Source of the DNA: Saccharomyces uvarum
Lineage: Eukaryota > Ascomycota > Saccharomycetes > Saccharomycetales > Saccharomycetaceae
Direction of reading: 5' to 3'
NCBI GenBank assembly: GCA_947243795.1
Contig: OX365939.1
Span: forward strand, 723,001 to 787,000
Length of the DNA: 64,000 nt
The translations under genes and the position numbers were made by a program. The notes beneath the pieces were generated by a model. That model ran no database searches. It had not been told where the DNA came from and worked only from the letters and a program-made list of their open reading frames with translations. Every line of letters begins with the position of its first letter. The first letter of the stretch is position 1. Below are positions 1 to 10,836 of the stretch, in pieces.

Positions 1-2170
1 GAAGCTTCAGTGCGTGTATTTCTGATTTTAGCTCGGCCGCAGTATGCTTCCATTCTTGTAATTCACTGGCTTTTCTTGACGTTTGTAAATTCAGTTCTGA
101 TTCCAGTCTACTCTTCTCATCAGTTAAATATGCCAATTTATCTTCCAGTTCCTTTTGTTTACTCAAGTCACCAGATTGACTATCTGAGACTAATCTTCTC
201 AAAGTGCTGGCTTCTCTGGTCTTGTCTTGAACAATATTGGCATAATCATTTAGTTCATCTTCTAGAGATAGTATTTTCTTGTTAGATTCCTTCAGCTTGA
301 CGTTTAATTCCTCACATTGTCTTTTAATCGAATCCATGTGTTCATTCGAGTTACTCTTAACATTTTGTAAAGTATTATACTTTTCTTGCAAAATATTTAA
401 CCTTTCGGATAACTTACCGTTTTCTTTCAAATACGTTTCATAAGAGTTACCGTTTTTTGTAATATCGTTATGCAATGTTTCGTTTTCCTTTTTGAGTAGG
501 TCTAATCTATTGGAAATTTTAGAATTTTCTTTTTTTAACTGTTCTGCTGACTTTTCAGCCGCATCTTTTTGCTCATTGAATTGTTTAACCTGCTCTTCCA
601 AGTAGCCCACAGTTTTTTCCTTCTGCTTATAAGATATTTTCAAAGAAATGAGTTCCTTTGTTATATTCGACTTCTCGAGGGCTAGTTGTGAAATCTCTTC
701 GTTTAATTTAACTAGCTTGTTCTGTAATAACGCCTGCTCTTTTTCCTTTTCTGTGCTTGAGGTTTTCAAGCATTCCACTTCTTTATTTAATGAATCCAAT
801 TTATCTTTCAATTCTGAATTTTTGGTTTCGTAAGCTTCGATCATAGTTGCCTTCTTATGACGCAAGTCATCAAGCTCCATTTTGACGACTTTTACTTCTT
901 CATTTTGCTGGCTGGTGGATTCTTTTATCTTATTTTTGGCATCTACAAGTTCATTTCCTACAGTCCTTAGCATGTCTCTTACTTCTTCCAATTCGGAGTT
1001 CTTCTCTTTTAAAGATTTCTTAGTTTCAGATAACTCTACATTCAGTTTTTCGAGCTCTTTTTCAAGCTGCGAGTCCTTTAACCCATTAGCGGTTTCTATT
1101 TTTGTTTTTATTTCTTCATACTGATGCTTCCAGTCTTCACAATCTTTATGTTTTTCTTGTAACGTTTGTAAATCTTCCTTCAGTTTTCCATATTCTTCAG
1201 CATTAATTAGGCTATCAAAATTTTCTTCTTCATTGACACCATCGGCACTCGTGTTTCCCTTGTTTTTCTTCCCTTTATTTCTATTTTTTTTCCTTCTATT
1301 GTTGCCCCCTACGTTTTGGTTCAACGAGCCATTAGACGTGATTGCCTTTGACATCTCTTTCAATTGTTTTTCCAGATCTTGTAGTTTTTCTTCTTTCTCT
1401 TTTAAAGAGGTATTTAACTCCGTTAACGTCGAGGTGCTTTCTTCCATTGTAACTTTATAAGACGCCAATTCCTGCTCCAATTCTCCTATTTTTAGTTGGC
1501 CTTCTTTAAAAGAACGATCCTTGATAGTCAACTCCTCCTTTAATTTAGATAAACATGCATTGTCTTCCTGTTCTTTGGTATCTTTTTCTTCCTTAAGCAC
1601 ATTCTCCGATGCAGCTACTTTTTTCTCTAATTCTGATATGGTACCATCTTTATCTTTCTGTAAGGTAGCCAGTTCATTGTTTAAAGCATCTATCTTCTTC
1701 TCTAGTTCGTGTATATCGTTTTTGTATCCTTGCACTTTCTGTAAGAGTTCTTCTTTATCATTTGATGTGTCCCCTGAGACACTTTCCGGCACCATTTCAG
1801 AATTCTCCTTAGTTAATCTCTTGATCTCGTCATTCAAGAGGCCATTTTTGTTATTTAGATCTTGGAAAAAAGCTGGCAACGTATCAACTGCGTCATCAAT
1901 GTTCGATATGGGTGTATTTTCCGCCAAAATCTTTTCGATAGCCTCAAACTTCTCGGATTTTAGTTTCTCATTTTTGTAAGCAGAAAGTAACAAGGGATAC
2001 TTTTGTTCATACTTTTCAAACTTCCTTAATTTGGTTTGTATATCTTTAGGTAAGCCACTCTTGTCATCTTCAGTTTGTTGTTCCGATGAGGCTCCGTTCA
2101 CATCATCCGCTAAACCCTTCGCTAATTCATCGGTCAGGTTCTTACCAATTTGTGACAGTTGTTTGAACAT
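1..2170 (-). CDS. IMH1: Imh1 golgin, N-terminal part (gene runs off the left edge)
   Basis: Golgin of the trans-Golgi that tethers vesicles arriving from endosomes. The reading frame opens on the minus strand at the ATG ending at 2170 (MFKQLSQIGKNLTDEL) and stays open to base 1, giving about 723 residues. The S. cerevisiae protein is about 911 aa, so the C-terminal GRIP domain, which binds Arl1 and targets the protein to the Golgi, lies outside the window. What is visible is almost entirely heptad-rich coiled coil full of E, K, L, N and Q, broken near residues 285-310 by a basic Asn/Lys stretch (NRRKKNRNKGKKNKGN). Identity rests on the distinctive N-terminus and on CDC25 being the upstream neighbour on the same strand, as in YLR309C. 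Confidence 0.93.
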   Translation of the reverse strand, partial: MFKQLSQIGKNLTDELAKGLADDVNGASSEQQTEDDKSGLPKDIQTKLRKFEKYEQKYPLLLSAYKNEKLKSEKFEAIEKILAENTPISNIDDAVDTLPAFFQDLNNKNGLLNDEIKRLTKENSEMVPESVSGDTSNDKEELLQKVQGYKNDIHELEKKIDALNNELATLQKDKDGTISELEKKVAASENVLKEEKDTKEQEDNACLSKLKEELTIKDRSFKEGQLKIGELEQELASYKVTMEESTSTLTELNTSLKEKEEKLQDLEKQLKEMSKAITSNGSLNQNVGGNNRRKKNRNKGKKNKGNTSADGVNEEENFDSLINAEEYGKLKEDLQTLQEKHKDCEDWKHQYEEIKTKIETANGLKDSQLEKELEKLNVELSETKKSLKEKNSELEEVRDMLRTVGNELVDAKNKIKESTSQQNEEVKVVKMELDDLRHKKATMIEAYETKNSELKDKLDSLNKEVECLKTSSTEKEKEQALLQNKLVKLNEEISQLALEKSNITKELISLKISYKQKEKTVGYLEEQVKQFNEQKDAAEKSAEQLKKENSKISNRLDLLKKENETLHNDITKNGNSYETYLKENGKLSERLNILQEKYNTLQNVKSNSNEHMDSIKRQCEELNVKLKESNKKILSLEDELNDYANIVQDKTREASTLRRLVSDSQSGDLSKQKELEDKLAYLTDEKSRLESELNLQTSRKASELQEWKHTAAELKSEIHALKL

Positions 2171-2638
2171 TGAATTGGTGAAACTGTTCCTCGAATACGA
2201 TGACTTTGGATCTACTCCATATATACTTGGCGTCTGGCGTTCTTGATAAATTCAATCTTCTTATTCTGAATCTATAGACTCAAGGCAAATAAATCCGGGT
2301 AATACGAGGCATTAGTATGATGAGCACTCTTCAACCATAACACCAACAATGATGCAAGATAAGCATCTTTAAACTTGTGCTTTAAAACTGGATCAATAAA
2401 TTAATTTGGTATAACGAAATATGTTAATATATATAAAAAAACGAACTTTATCAAAAAGGAGCTGTTAATGAAACGCACTCTTAAATCTTCTAAAACGAAA
2501 AAGAAAGCACTCTACCAGTAGAGTTGAAAGTAGTTACGAAGAATATAGGAAAAAAAAACAGCCGATATAAATAAACGGTCGCATCAAAAAACAAATAAAA
2601 AATTAGAGTTCTTTCCGATTGGTAGAACTAATGAACTT
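2171..2638. other. Intergenic, IMH1 promoter and CDC25 3' end
   Basis: 468 bp between two minus-strand genes. It holds AT-rich sequence with an A-rich patch around 2550-2600 next to the CDC25 stop. No RNA gene or open frame of note is seen. Confidence 0.6.
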
Positions 2639-5600
2639 TTATCTAAACAATCTCGAAGGAGGTTTCTTTTTGCCTAGTTTCAAGAAGTTTCCGTTTTTAT
2701 CATCGGTAAACTCACTTAGAAACTTTGCGGTTTTCGTCCCACTAGTGGTAGCAGAGTGCGAGCTACCTTTAGTGTTTCCGGATCTAGGTTCCACTTGCAA
2801 TGAGAGTTGATACTGCTTCTCGATGTGTGGGACATTTTCCAAAGAGGCTTCTATGACAGTCTGGATGTCATCTAATCGTTTCAATTTGTAATGGAATCTT
2901 TTAAAGCTTATGATTTCCTCTACAATATTCGCAATCTTGGTCCTCTTGTTGAAGTTTATTATATTCGTTGAATTATGGAGAAAATCTGCGTTCCCAACAA
3001 ATGTAAATGTCAAATCAGATAGATACACACCGAAAAACGGGACACACGCGATGTCTGTCACTGATCGCAGTAACTCTCTATACTTTACAAAATTTCTCTT
3101 CGAATCCATAAGATTGTTCAAATTCTTCAAAATATTTTTGGATTCTACAGAAACTAGATCCCATGTCCTTTTCAATCTATAAATTGGAGAAGAATATAGA
3201 GCAGAAACGATAGCGGTCATCGAAGAGAAGTTGTTTAATTCCTTACAATGCTGTGCAACGGTAACAAAATACTGCGTTAATTTGGAACGCGTCTTGACAT
3301 CTGACTGCTTCACAATCGTATGAGAAACAAAGTTGGTAAGTGTGTTTGCATTTGCTATGAATCTTGTTATGTTTGGAGATCCACCCATGTTACAATACTT
3401 GGTACCCCAAGCCCTATCTAAACATTCAAACACTGTGATTCTGAGGTACAAGTCATGTTCAAGTACAGTTAATTGTGTGGCATACGTATATGGATCAATG
3501 TCCAAAAGTTTCAACTTTTTCAATCTGAAAAATGCTGAAGAAGCAGAAGATGGTAAAGAAGACGAAGGAATATGTGTAGGCGATTTATTTTCGCGTTTCA
3601 ACGTAGAACCATTCACTTGGACCGAATCTTGTTGCACCAAATCCATTATCTCTTTCTCGTTTTCATTTATTAGTTTTTCATTTATCTTCTGTAGAAGATC
3701 CTCTGCCCCCGGAATTTTTTCCGAAACAACCATTTTGGCAAAATTTAAAATTAAAGGTATGCCTGGTTCATAATAGTTTCTAGTCCAATACTGTGTCAAA
3801 AATGTTCTCATGATGTTGACCACACGGCACTTAATGGGATTTGATTTTTTCTCTATCCAAATGTTGTAATCGTCATAACTCAATCCTTCAGGAGGATATA
3901 GATTATATCTGTAAATGAGGGCATAAAAAAACTCCCTTGCGGTTAATATGCTCCTAAATGTTATTAGCATTGTCACATTGAAACCTGCATCCACAAGTTC
4001 ATGACTGGTCAAATGTTCGATTAGTGCCTCTTTCGTTCCACCGCGAATCTTTCCCCTTGAGTCAAACACGAGACTGCTTTCATAATCTGAAGCTAGAAAC
4101 CATGGAAGGTTTTTCTCTATATTAGCAGCTTTGCGTTCAGTATATTCTTCGGATCCTAACTCATCATCAATAATAGCTTCATCATTCTCAGAATCTTCAT
4201 CACTGTAATCATCAGAATAAATATCGAACCACTTCTCCTGCTCATTTTTTAGCAGTTCAGCAGTTAAGTTATTCTTCATCATTCTGGCCGCGTAGTTCAG
4301 CAGGTTCTCCCTCTCTTCAATCAATTGATCAACGATAATGCATGCGAGATTAGAAATCTCGACGTACTTTTCACAAGCATCCTTGAAATCATCGGAATTG
4401 TTCAAAAACTCAAGGTTATTAAACTCCACATCTTGACTTACTAATACATGGAACAAAGACAGCGCTAGTTGCTCGTTTTTCTTATGCAAAGGACCCTTAA
4501 CTAAGGATGTATTTGCAATATTTTTAAAAGGTTCATGGTGTCCAACAGGGAAATTGGATCTCATGGAGGAAAACAAGTAAGGGTCGTCTAAAGTTGTTTG
4601 TTGTGTAGTCATTATTAGTCTAATGACAATGTCATGAAATGCTTGCTTTATGTCAAAGAATTCTGTTAATACTGACGAGACTGACGACATGGCATGAACT
4701 AAGAATTCCTCACTTTCCAAATCCAATAAAATACTTGGAGTTTTGATTAAGTTTTTCAAATTAATGAAAATTGTTAAATCTAAATTCTCCAGTATCTCTA
4801 ATAATAAGACATTTTGATTTATCTGTTCATAAGTGCTTGAATTGATTTCTAAGTTTCTAATTCTGCTTTTGGGTTTGCTTATGATTTTTAAATGATCACC
4901 TGTAGCATTATTTAGCTTTTCAAAAATTTGAGTGGATTTCTTTCTCATTGTATTCAAAGTGTCTACAGTTAGTGGATATTTCTTCTTTCTTTTTGAAACT
5001 CTTGCTCTTGAAAACGTTCTATTATGAGAAGGCCTGTTGAAAGGTGCAATAACTGAACTATATACACCTGTGCCTGCTTTCGAGTCGGCTTGGGAATTTG
5101 TTTCTGAATTTCCACTATAGCCCGATGCGGAGGCAATGGCATCTGCCATCTTTGGTGAAATCCTTGTAATTGAAGAGTTCTTGGAAGATGAAACAGTTAC
5201 GTCGTTTGATGGAACAGCTTTATTCTTTGAGGAATTTCCATATTCGTCTGTAATAAATGTTGAAAAGGGATTTGTCCAAGAACCACCACTAAATGTGCCT
5301 TTAAAGAATCTTGGTAATAATTGTGGCAAGGTATTATCGTCTGAAAAAACCGAGTTTTGTAACACGAAATAAAGTAGCTGAACATGTCTTAAAAATTTAC
5401 TGAGCTCCAAATCAACCATTTCATAAATTGTCTTGATTGACTTTAGGTTTTTATTAGATGGTGATAGAGAAATGTCCTCTAAAGTAGAGTTTTGTATTGA
5501 AGTTCTCGGGGTTACCATGGAATTAATACTATTTCTTGGATCTGAAAGCCGAAAGTTTTCCATATCAGTTTCATTGACGGTACTAAAGGATGATCTTGTT

Positions 5601-7396
5601 GGCGTTAGAGTATCCGTTGTACTAGTACTAACGTTACGTTTACTAGATAAAGGCGCCGAAACAAGGTCGTGTGGATTCTCTCCTTCGTTTCTATTTTCAT
5701 CTGCTTCTCCTATAGAACAATTATTCTCCTGGTCATCGTTGTCTTTACTATTAATCGTATCCATTTTTCTTTTATGAAAAGCTGAATCAAAGTATAAATG
5801 TGAATTAATACTTATCCTTGATAATGAGGAGATCAGACCTTTAAAGATCTTTTTAATTTCTTTGCTGCAATTTTTTGCTTTGATTTCGTGTTGCATTAAC
5901 CTACAGGCCAATTGTGTAAATACTATAGAATCTGATATCAGATCAAAGTACTTCGTAAAATTTTGACGACTCTTCTTAAGAAACATCTTGTGAGCTGTTT
6001 TTGTATAGTAAACAGTCAAATCTTGTAACTCTATCCACATTTTTATATCTCTTGAATAATGATAAAATATATCGCTTTTTGCCAATAAAGAAGAACGACA
6101 TTGAGGTGTTCTTGACTGATTTTGTGCCAAGTCGGGGGCAGATAAAGAATTTAATGATGAAGGACCAGCCTCATCAAATTCGTTTTTGTTATTTTCGTTA
6201 TCATCGTCATCAGCAATCTGCTCTGGGTCTTGTTCTTCTATTGAATGAGTTGATCTATCATGTTCATTTCTCATTTGTTTCAATCTTGTCGAATTATCTT
6301 CTATATTTGCATTTTTCCTTAAATCTCTGGTGTATAATTTGATCAAGTGATCATCGGAGGGAAATTTTGGTTCTCTATCACAAATGTCATCGCAATCCAT
6401 GACTGAATTTGAAATCAAAGGTAATTCTGAACAATAAATATCCAGTTCTTTATTGTAGTATACCAATTTATAATCTGATGTTTTTGTAATCAGGGGTATG
6501 GGGGACCAGGTGGATGCGATGTTGGAGTGTATCCCATTGATGATCATTTCTATCTCTTCTAACGGTAATATTTTAATGGTGTCTTCTGGAGTTGGTACGG
6601 GGCCTGCCTTTTCGCTATAAGACTGAACATCGGTATTTTTGTCATTCATTGTTGTATTTGTATTCGTTTCAGATAATCGTTCAGCACTCTTTGTTAAATC
6701 TTGCGTGAGACTAGTATTGGAGTTAGAGTTTGATGACTCAGGGGTCACATGTGAATCATCGTTCGACGTCGAAAACGTACCAGAATTATTCACCGATGGA
6801 AGATTATTGTTGCCAGTACTTGACTCTGCATTGTGAGCGGTAACCAGTGACGCTGATAAGGTAGAGCTTCCTCTCCTACTTTTACTTGAATTTCTGGGCA
6901 CATGCAAATATGCACCATTACCCAAACTATTCAAGCTACTACGTCTTGAACTTTTACTTGAGCTATATTTTTTCATTGGATGACTGTGCTTTCTAAAATG
7001 GCTGTCCCTTAACGGTCTTCCAAAGTTTTGAGGAAACCAGCCTCTATCAACTTTCCCACTATTGTCATCAATGACTAATCCATCCCACCATCCAGACGAA
7101 TTTTTATTCAGTATATATATAGTATCTCCCTGTTGCACAGATAAAAGTTGCGAAGAGCCATCTTTCTTTATGGGGTGATTGAAATCATAAGCAGCAACAA
7201 CTATACCAACCGGGCGAATACTGGTCAACTCAGTCGCCGAGGGGGAGGAAGAAGGAGATCCTGACAAAGCTTCTGTATTAGTAGAAGTGGAGGTATTTGA
7301 GGAAGAACTGAATGATAGTGTTTGGCTTGATTGAGAAGCATTGCTATCCTCTCTTTTAGGGTTTGCGCTGGACATAGACGGATTGATATCGGACAT
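2639..7396 (-). CDS. CDC25: Cdc25, guanine nucleotide exchange factor for Ras1/Ras2
   Basis: Membrane-associated Ras GEF that loads Ras with GTP and so drives adenylate cyclase and PKA in response to glucose. The frame encodes 1585 aa (S. cerevisiae 1589). A Ser/Thr/Asn-rich head is followed by an SH3 domain at about 64-127 (AAYDF, the WW pair at 103-104, GWFPQNF). A long low-complexity middle carries many phosphorylatable Ser/Thr stretches. The RasGEF N-terminal (REM) module lies at roughly 1110-1170 (GGTKEALIEHLTSHELVDAG), and the catalytic Cdc25-homology domain at about 1295-1540 (DIDPYTYATQLTVLE, NFSSMTAIVSAL, PFFGVYLSDLTF). The extreme C-terminus is basic (KLGKKKPPSRLFR). The GEF domain is far better conserved against S. 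cerevisiae than the N-terminal half. Confidence 0.98.
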   Translation of the reverse strand: MSDINPSMSSANPKREDSNASQSSQTLSFSSSSNTSTSTNTEALSGSPSSSPSATELTSIRPVGIVVAAYDFNHPIKKDGSSQLLSVQQGDTIYILNKNSSGWWDGLVIDDNSGKVDRGWFPQNFGRPLRDSHFRKHSHPMKKYSSSKSSRRSSLNSLGNGAYLHVPRNSSKSRRGSSTLSASLVTAHNAESSTGNNNLPSVNNSGTFSTSNDDSHVTPESSNSNSNTSLTQDLTKSAERLSETNTNTTMNDKNTDVQSYSEKAGPVPTPEDTIKILPLEEIEMIINGIHSNIASTWSPIPLITKTSDYKLVYYNKELDIYCSELPLISNSVMDCDDICDREPKFPSDDHLIKLYTRDLRKNANIEDNSTRLKQMRNEHDRSTHSIEEQDPEQIADDDDNENNKNEFDEAGPSSLNSLSAPDLAQNQSRTPQCRSSLLAKSDIFYHYSRDIKMWIELQDLTVYYTKTAHKMFLKKSRQNFTKYFDLISDSIVFTQLACRLMQHEIKAKNCSKEIKKIFKGLISSLSRISINSHLYFDSAFHKRKMDTINSKDNDDQENNCSIGEADENRNEGENPHDLVSAPLSSKRNVSTSTTDTLTPTRSSFSTVNETDMENFRLSDPRNSINSMVTPRTSIQNSTLEDISLSPSNKNLKSIKTIYEMVDLELSKFLRHVQLLYFVLQNSVFSDDNTLPQLLPRFFKGTFSGGSWTNPFSTFITDEYGNSSKNKAVPSNDVTVSSSKNSSITRISPKMADAIASASGYSGNSETNSQADSKAGTGVYSSVIAPFNRPSHNRTFSRARVSKRKKKYPLTVDTLNTMRKKSTQIFEKLNNATGDHLKIISKPKSRIRNLEINSSTYEQINQNVLLLEILENLDLTIFINLKNLIKTPSILLDLESEEFLVHAMSSVSSVLTEFFDIKQAFHDIVIRLIMTTQQTTLDDPYLFSSMRSNFPVGHHEPFKNIANTSLVKGPLHKKNEQLALSLFHVLVSQDVEFNNLEFLNNSDDFKDACEKYVEISNLACIIVDQLIEERENLLNYAARMMKNNLTAELLKNEQEKWFDIYSDDYSDEDSENDEAIIDDELGSEEYTERKAANIEKNLPWFLASDYESSLVFDSRGKIRGGTKEALIEHLTSHELVDAGFNVTMLITFRSILTAREFFYALIYRYNLYPPEGLSYDDYNIWIEKKSNPIKCRVVNIMRTFLTQYWTRNYYEPGIPLILNFAKMVVSEKIPGAEDLLQKINEKLINENEKEIMDLVQQDSVQVNGSTLKRENKSPTHIPSSSLPSSASSAFFRLKKLKLLDIDPYTYATQLTVLEHDLYLRITVFECLDRAWGTKYCNMGGSPNITRFIANANTLTNFVSHTIVKQSDVKTRSKLTQYFVTVAQHCKELNNFSSMTAIVSALYSSPIYRLKRTWDLVSVESKNILKNLNNLMDSKRNFVKYRELLRSVTDIACVPFFGVYLSDLTFTFVGNADFLHNSTNIINFNKRTKIANIVEEIISFKRFHYKLKRLDDIQTVIEASLENVPHIEKQYQLSLQVEPRSGNTKGSSHSATTSGTKTAKFLSEFTDDKNGNFLKLGKKKPPSRLFR

Positions 7397-8024
7397 GATA
7401 CGATTCTATCTAATAACCACCTTGTTTTTTCGTTCTATCTTTTGTTTTTATTCAAAAAAAAATCCCGCTCTTTTCACTCCAGTTCTTTCCAAAAATCAAC
7501 TAGCCAGTTCAGTTAAAGGAATCGCTCACTGTTTGTGAAAAAATATATAATTCTCTCTGCCTCGGTAATAGTGCAGCTTCTTCTATTTTATTCGAACTTA
7601 TTTTTTAGTTCTACTTTATTTTATTTTCTTTCCTTAGTTCTGCCAAAAGTCCGTGCCGCGTGATGTTTAAGGGACACTTTGAGCACAATAAGAAATCACG
7701 TAAGATCCTGGAGGTGACTAATAGTATATAGTAATTGCTCGACGCTTGATTATAAGTAGGACGACGAAAGTATTTAACCGTATGAAGCTTCGAAGAATAT
7801 GTAAATGTAGGAGTAAAACATAACCAAAAAAAAGACAACAATAAAATAAAAACAAAATGAAGTGACGATGGATGAGTAGCTGATACTGTAGAAAAAAATG
7901 AATAGAGATAAAGATACATCTTTTTTGATTGTCAAGAAAAAACAACAGAAATAAAGAAAACCGAATTGAAATAATTAACTCCCGTATGAACCATGTTCCC
8001 CCTTTCGTTTCCTTGAAAAGAGAT
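7397..8024. other. Intergenic between CDC25 and ATG39
   Basis: 628 bp upstream of CDC25 and downstream of ATG39 (both minus). It contains an ATG-initiated minus frame of 102 codons at 7611-7919 with a hydrophobic start. This lies where the doubtful ORF YLR311C is annotated in S. cerevisiae. I see no recognisable domain and its composition is that of AT-rich spacer, so I do not call it a gene. Confidence 0.5.
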
Positions 8025-9257
8025 CTAATGTTTGCATTTGAAGTAGCTCTTTTTCTTGCATTCTGATACTGACCTATACAATTTGGAATGTTTGAAATTC
8101 ACTCCTAATCGTTTCAAGTGTTTGATAGACCAGTTGGTATCGTTACGAACTTTAAATCGGAAGACCTGAAATGATTTCATTGGATTGAGGCTAAATTTGC
8201 GTAGTTGCAATTTGGATCTTGACCAGAATTGCTTTGTTTTTCGAAAAGACTGTCTGAAGAATGTCGTCATATGTGGAGAAAATTGCTTATACTTATTTCG
8301 ACATAATGTGAATAGCTTTTGCCAGTGGTGTTTTTGTTCAGTATGAAATATCTTCAAGTTCCTTTGGGTGGACGTGAGAGCATTCTTGAGAACTGCATGT
8401 AACTTTATTCTGCCCCCGTTTAATTTGTCGATTCTCTTATGCCAACCGTTTTTCATTCTGGCCTTTGTTGTATACCAAAGGATAACAAAATCAGCCTTGT
8501 ATCTTTTCCATCCCATTATCTCATCATCCTTCAACGGATACGCTATATGGTTGTCAAAATCGACGTAGTACTTCCCTGAGGGAGCCCACTGACTTAAAGA
8601 ATCGTCTGTTGAATCGAACGATTTTTTATTGACAAAGTCAATGTTGCCGTATAGCATTTTCTTTTCATTATTCCGAAGTAACTGTTGTGATTTAAAGCCT
8701 GCAAACACATCACCAGTCAGGGAATATTCAAGGGCCAAGTACGAAAAAGTCATCGAAACCAGCGAGGTTAACATGATAACATGCCACATCTTGAGTTTAG
8801 TTGGCTTGCTCTCGCTTTTATCTATAATGCCATCCATTCGCAAACCTGAATCACTTCTCGTAGACGTCGTAGTTACACTATCCTTCAATCTCGAACCTTC
8901 CAAACTTGGTAAGACAGTCCCACCAATTTTTGAGCCAGATAAAGTGTCAAACGACTCTGAGATGGCGGGAACTGTGGTTTGATCGGCAGCGGTAGCAGCA
9001 GTACTCTTTAATTCATCGGGTGTTCTCAAATCGTAACCACGATTCATCTGCGAGGAATCTTCACTGCTAGTGTTTGATAGGACATCGGCATCGAAGTCCT
9101 CATCGTCCTCCTCAGCAAAAGGACCCTCGTGCAAACTATCCAAGGATATTTCCGATTTCGACGCTTCCTCTTCTTCCCCTTCTCCTTCTTTCTTTTCTTT
9201 CCCCTTACGTAATCTACGTAATCTAACTACATTCCAATGGTCGTCTTCCAGTGTCAT
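8025..9257 (-). CDS. ATG39: Atg39, receptor for perinuclear ER-phagy/nucleophagy
   Basis: Single-pass protein of the outer nuclear membrane/perinuclear ER that links Atg8 and Atg11 to nuclear-envelope cargo during starvation. The product is 410 aa (S. cerevisiae 398). An Atg8-interacting motif sits at the N-terminus (W8-N-V-V11), followed by a run of basic residues. An acidic cytosolic region (about 25-70) and a Ser/Thr-rich stretch lead to one membrane segment at about 157-178 (WHVIMLTSLVSMTFSYLAL). The remaining C-terminal part is lumenal, with many basic and aromatic residues that fit the membrane-binding amphipathic helices described for this receptor. The ATG ends at 9257. The fourth AIM position is Val, an allowed residue. 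Position matches YLR312C. Confidence 0.93.
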   Translation of the reverse strand: MTLEDDHWNVVRLRRLRKGKEKKEGEGEEEEASKSEISLDSLHEGPFAEEDDEDFDADVLSNTSSEDSSQMNRGYDLRTPDELKSTAATAADQTTVPAISESFDTLSGSKIGGTVLPSLEGSRLKDSVTTTSTRSDSGLRMDGIIDKSESKPTKLKMWHVIMLTSLVSMTFSYLALEYSLTGDVFAGFKSQQLLRNNEKKMLYGNIDFVNKKSFDSTDDSLSQWAPSGKYYVDFDNHIAYPLKDDEIMGWKRYKADFVILWYTTKARMKNGWHKRIDKLNGGRIKLHAVLKNALTSTQRNLKIFHTEQKHHWQKLFTLCRNKYKQFSPHMTTFFRQSFRKTKQFWSRSKLQLRKFSLNPMKSFQVFRFKVRNDTNWSIKHLKRLGVNFKHSKLYRSVSECKKKSYFKCKH

Positions 9258-9899
9258 TTTTAGGTTCGACTGTTCTTCTAGTTTCTGCTATTGTTACTGT
9301 GTTACTGTGATATCTTTTACTTTCTACCCAAACAGAAGCTTTCGCACTTTTGTCTTATATAAATAAAATGCTTGGCCAGTAACCTGCATATATTTACCCA
9401 GCCGTGGTGATACACTCTGACTAATTATATCTCCCAATGCCCATCTCAAGTGTAGATCATTTACTATGGCTTAATCCAGGTACCTTGATAAGCAGCTGTC
9501 ACACAAAGGGGTTACCGCAAAATGGACGGATGGCCGAGGGGCGCCCGGGGGGGGGTGTGGGAGGTTGACTGTCCACTCCACCCACACAAACCGCGCAGAG
9601 AGTTGCCGTAGGACCCCCCGCAAAGTGGCGAAAGGTAAATATAGACCAATGGATGCCCTAATTACAGCACCCGCCGGTTTTAAAGGGCTCGAAAAACTCA
9701 ATAAAAGACCTAATCAGGTGTGGCATAAACCCTGGTGGTGAAACCTTGAAAAAAAAATTGGTTAGGGTTGATTGTCCAATCTTACGCTACGGGAAAGTGT
9801 TGGAAAACTTATATACACTACGAACAGGAGAGGGAAGCTTAGACTGCTAAGGCATTGGGAGGTACAGAGTGGACAACCTCGGGAAACACACAGAATAGC
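9258..9899. promoter_or_regulatory. Divergent ATG39/MRPL15 promoter with GC-rich stress-type sites
   Basis: 642 bp. The stretch 9505-9640 is unusually GC-rich for this genome: a nine-G run in 9549-9557, several AGGGG/CCCCT cores that match the Msn2/4 stress element (for example near 9508 and 9537), and GGGG cores that could also be Mig1-type. A stress or glucose response of ATG39 would fit its role in starvation autophagy; that is inference from motifs only. Confidence 0.4.
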
Positions 9900-10655
9900 A
9901 TGATATCGATATCAGGTTCTTTCAGGAGACCGGTTGCTGCTTTGAACTGCAATCTCCAGAGCATTCGATCAGTTATATATCTTCATAAGGGTCCAAGGAT
10001 TAATGGTTTGAGACGAGATCCAGAGTCGTATTTAAGGAACCCTAGTGGGGTGCTCTTCACCGAAATCCAGGCAAAGGAATGCCAGGATAAGGTCAGATCC
10101 ATACTAGAATTACCCAAGTACGGAATAAATCTATCTAACGAGCTGATTTTGCAATGCTTAACTCATAAATCGTTTGCACACGGCTCCAAGCCGTATAATG
10201 AAAAACTGAGTTTGCTAGGCTCACAGTTTTTGAAACTGCAGACATCTATTCATTCTTTGCGAAACGATCCGCCCACGGGAACCCATGAGAATGGACCACT
10301 TTCCTTGCAATTCAGTAATCTGGGGACAAAATTCGCCAAGGAATTGACGTCCAAAAAGACAGCATCGGCGTTCATCAAATCACACAATCTGAGCCCTTTC
10401 GTATTCTGGAAAATGAAAGATCCCTTGAAAGACGGCCAAATAAATGGCGAAACTACGATATTTGCCAGTGTCCTAAATGCATTCATTGGCGCAATTTTAT
10501 CCACAAATGGTTCCGAAAAGGCTTCTAAATTCATCGATGGAAGTTTGCTGGATAAGGGAGATCTTCACTCGTTGACCAACATTGCTAATGAGAATGTTAC
10601 ATCTACAAAGACAACGATACTGATAAAGGAAAAGGAAAATGAGGCCACCCTGTAG
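9900..10655 (+). CDS. MRPL15: Mitochondrial large-subunit ribosomal protein Mrpl15
   Basis: Component of the mitochondrial 54S subunit, from the RNase III-fold family (human MRPL44/yeast Mrpl3 relatives). I take the ATG at 9900 ([12 protein letters not shown]), giving 251 aa against 253 in S. cerevisiae; the frame is open further upstream but has no ATG there. The N-terminus is rich in Ser/Arg with no acids for about 35 residues, as expected for a mitochondrial presequence. The RNase III-like fold is visible in [41 protein letters not shown], but the acidic catalytic residues of active RNase III are not kept, in line with a structural role. It is convergent with SPH1. Confidence 0.95.
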   Translation: MISISGSFRRPVAALNCNLQSIRSVIYLHKGPRINGLRRDPESYLRNPSGVLFTEIQAKECQDKVRSILELPKYGINLSNELILQCLTHKSFAHGSKPYNEKLSLLGSQFLKLQTSIHSLRNDPPTGTHENGPLSLQFSNLGTKFAKELTSKKTASAFIKSHNLSPFVFWKMKDPLKDGQINGETTIFASVLNAFIGAILSTNGSEKASKFIDGSLLDKGDLHSLTNIANENVTSTKTTILIKEKENEATL

Positions 10656-10836
10656 AGAAGAAGAAAACCGTCCCTTTGTTTTATATAGTTCATAGTACAC
10701 TGGCCAGAAATGTATAAAGAATTTTATCTGTAAATAACGATCAAAAAATAAAATAAAGATAGTGACTAAAGAATATATGACTCTATTGTACAGTTTTATA
10801 GTAGCTTCTTTTAAAAACTAGTGACGATAAAAAGTT

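Noticed and set aside
7611-7919. 102-codon minus frame at the YLR311C position
   Set aside because: Has an ATG but is AT-rich spacer in composition with no recognisable domain; kept only as a note under the intergenic entry.
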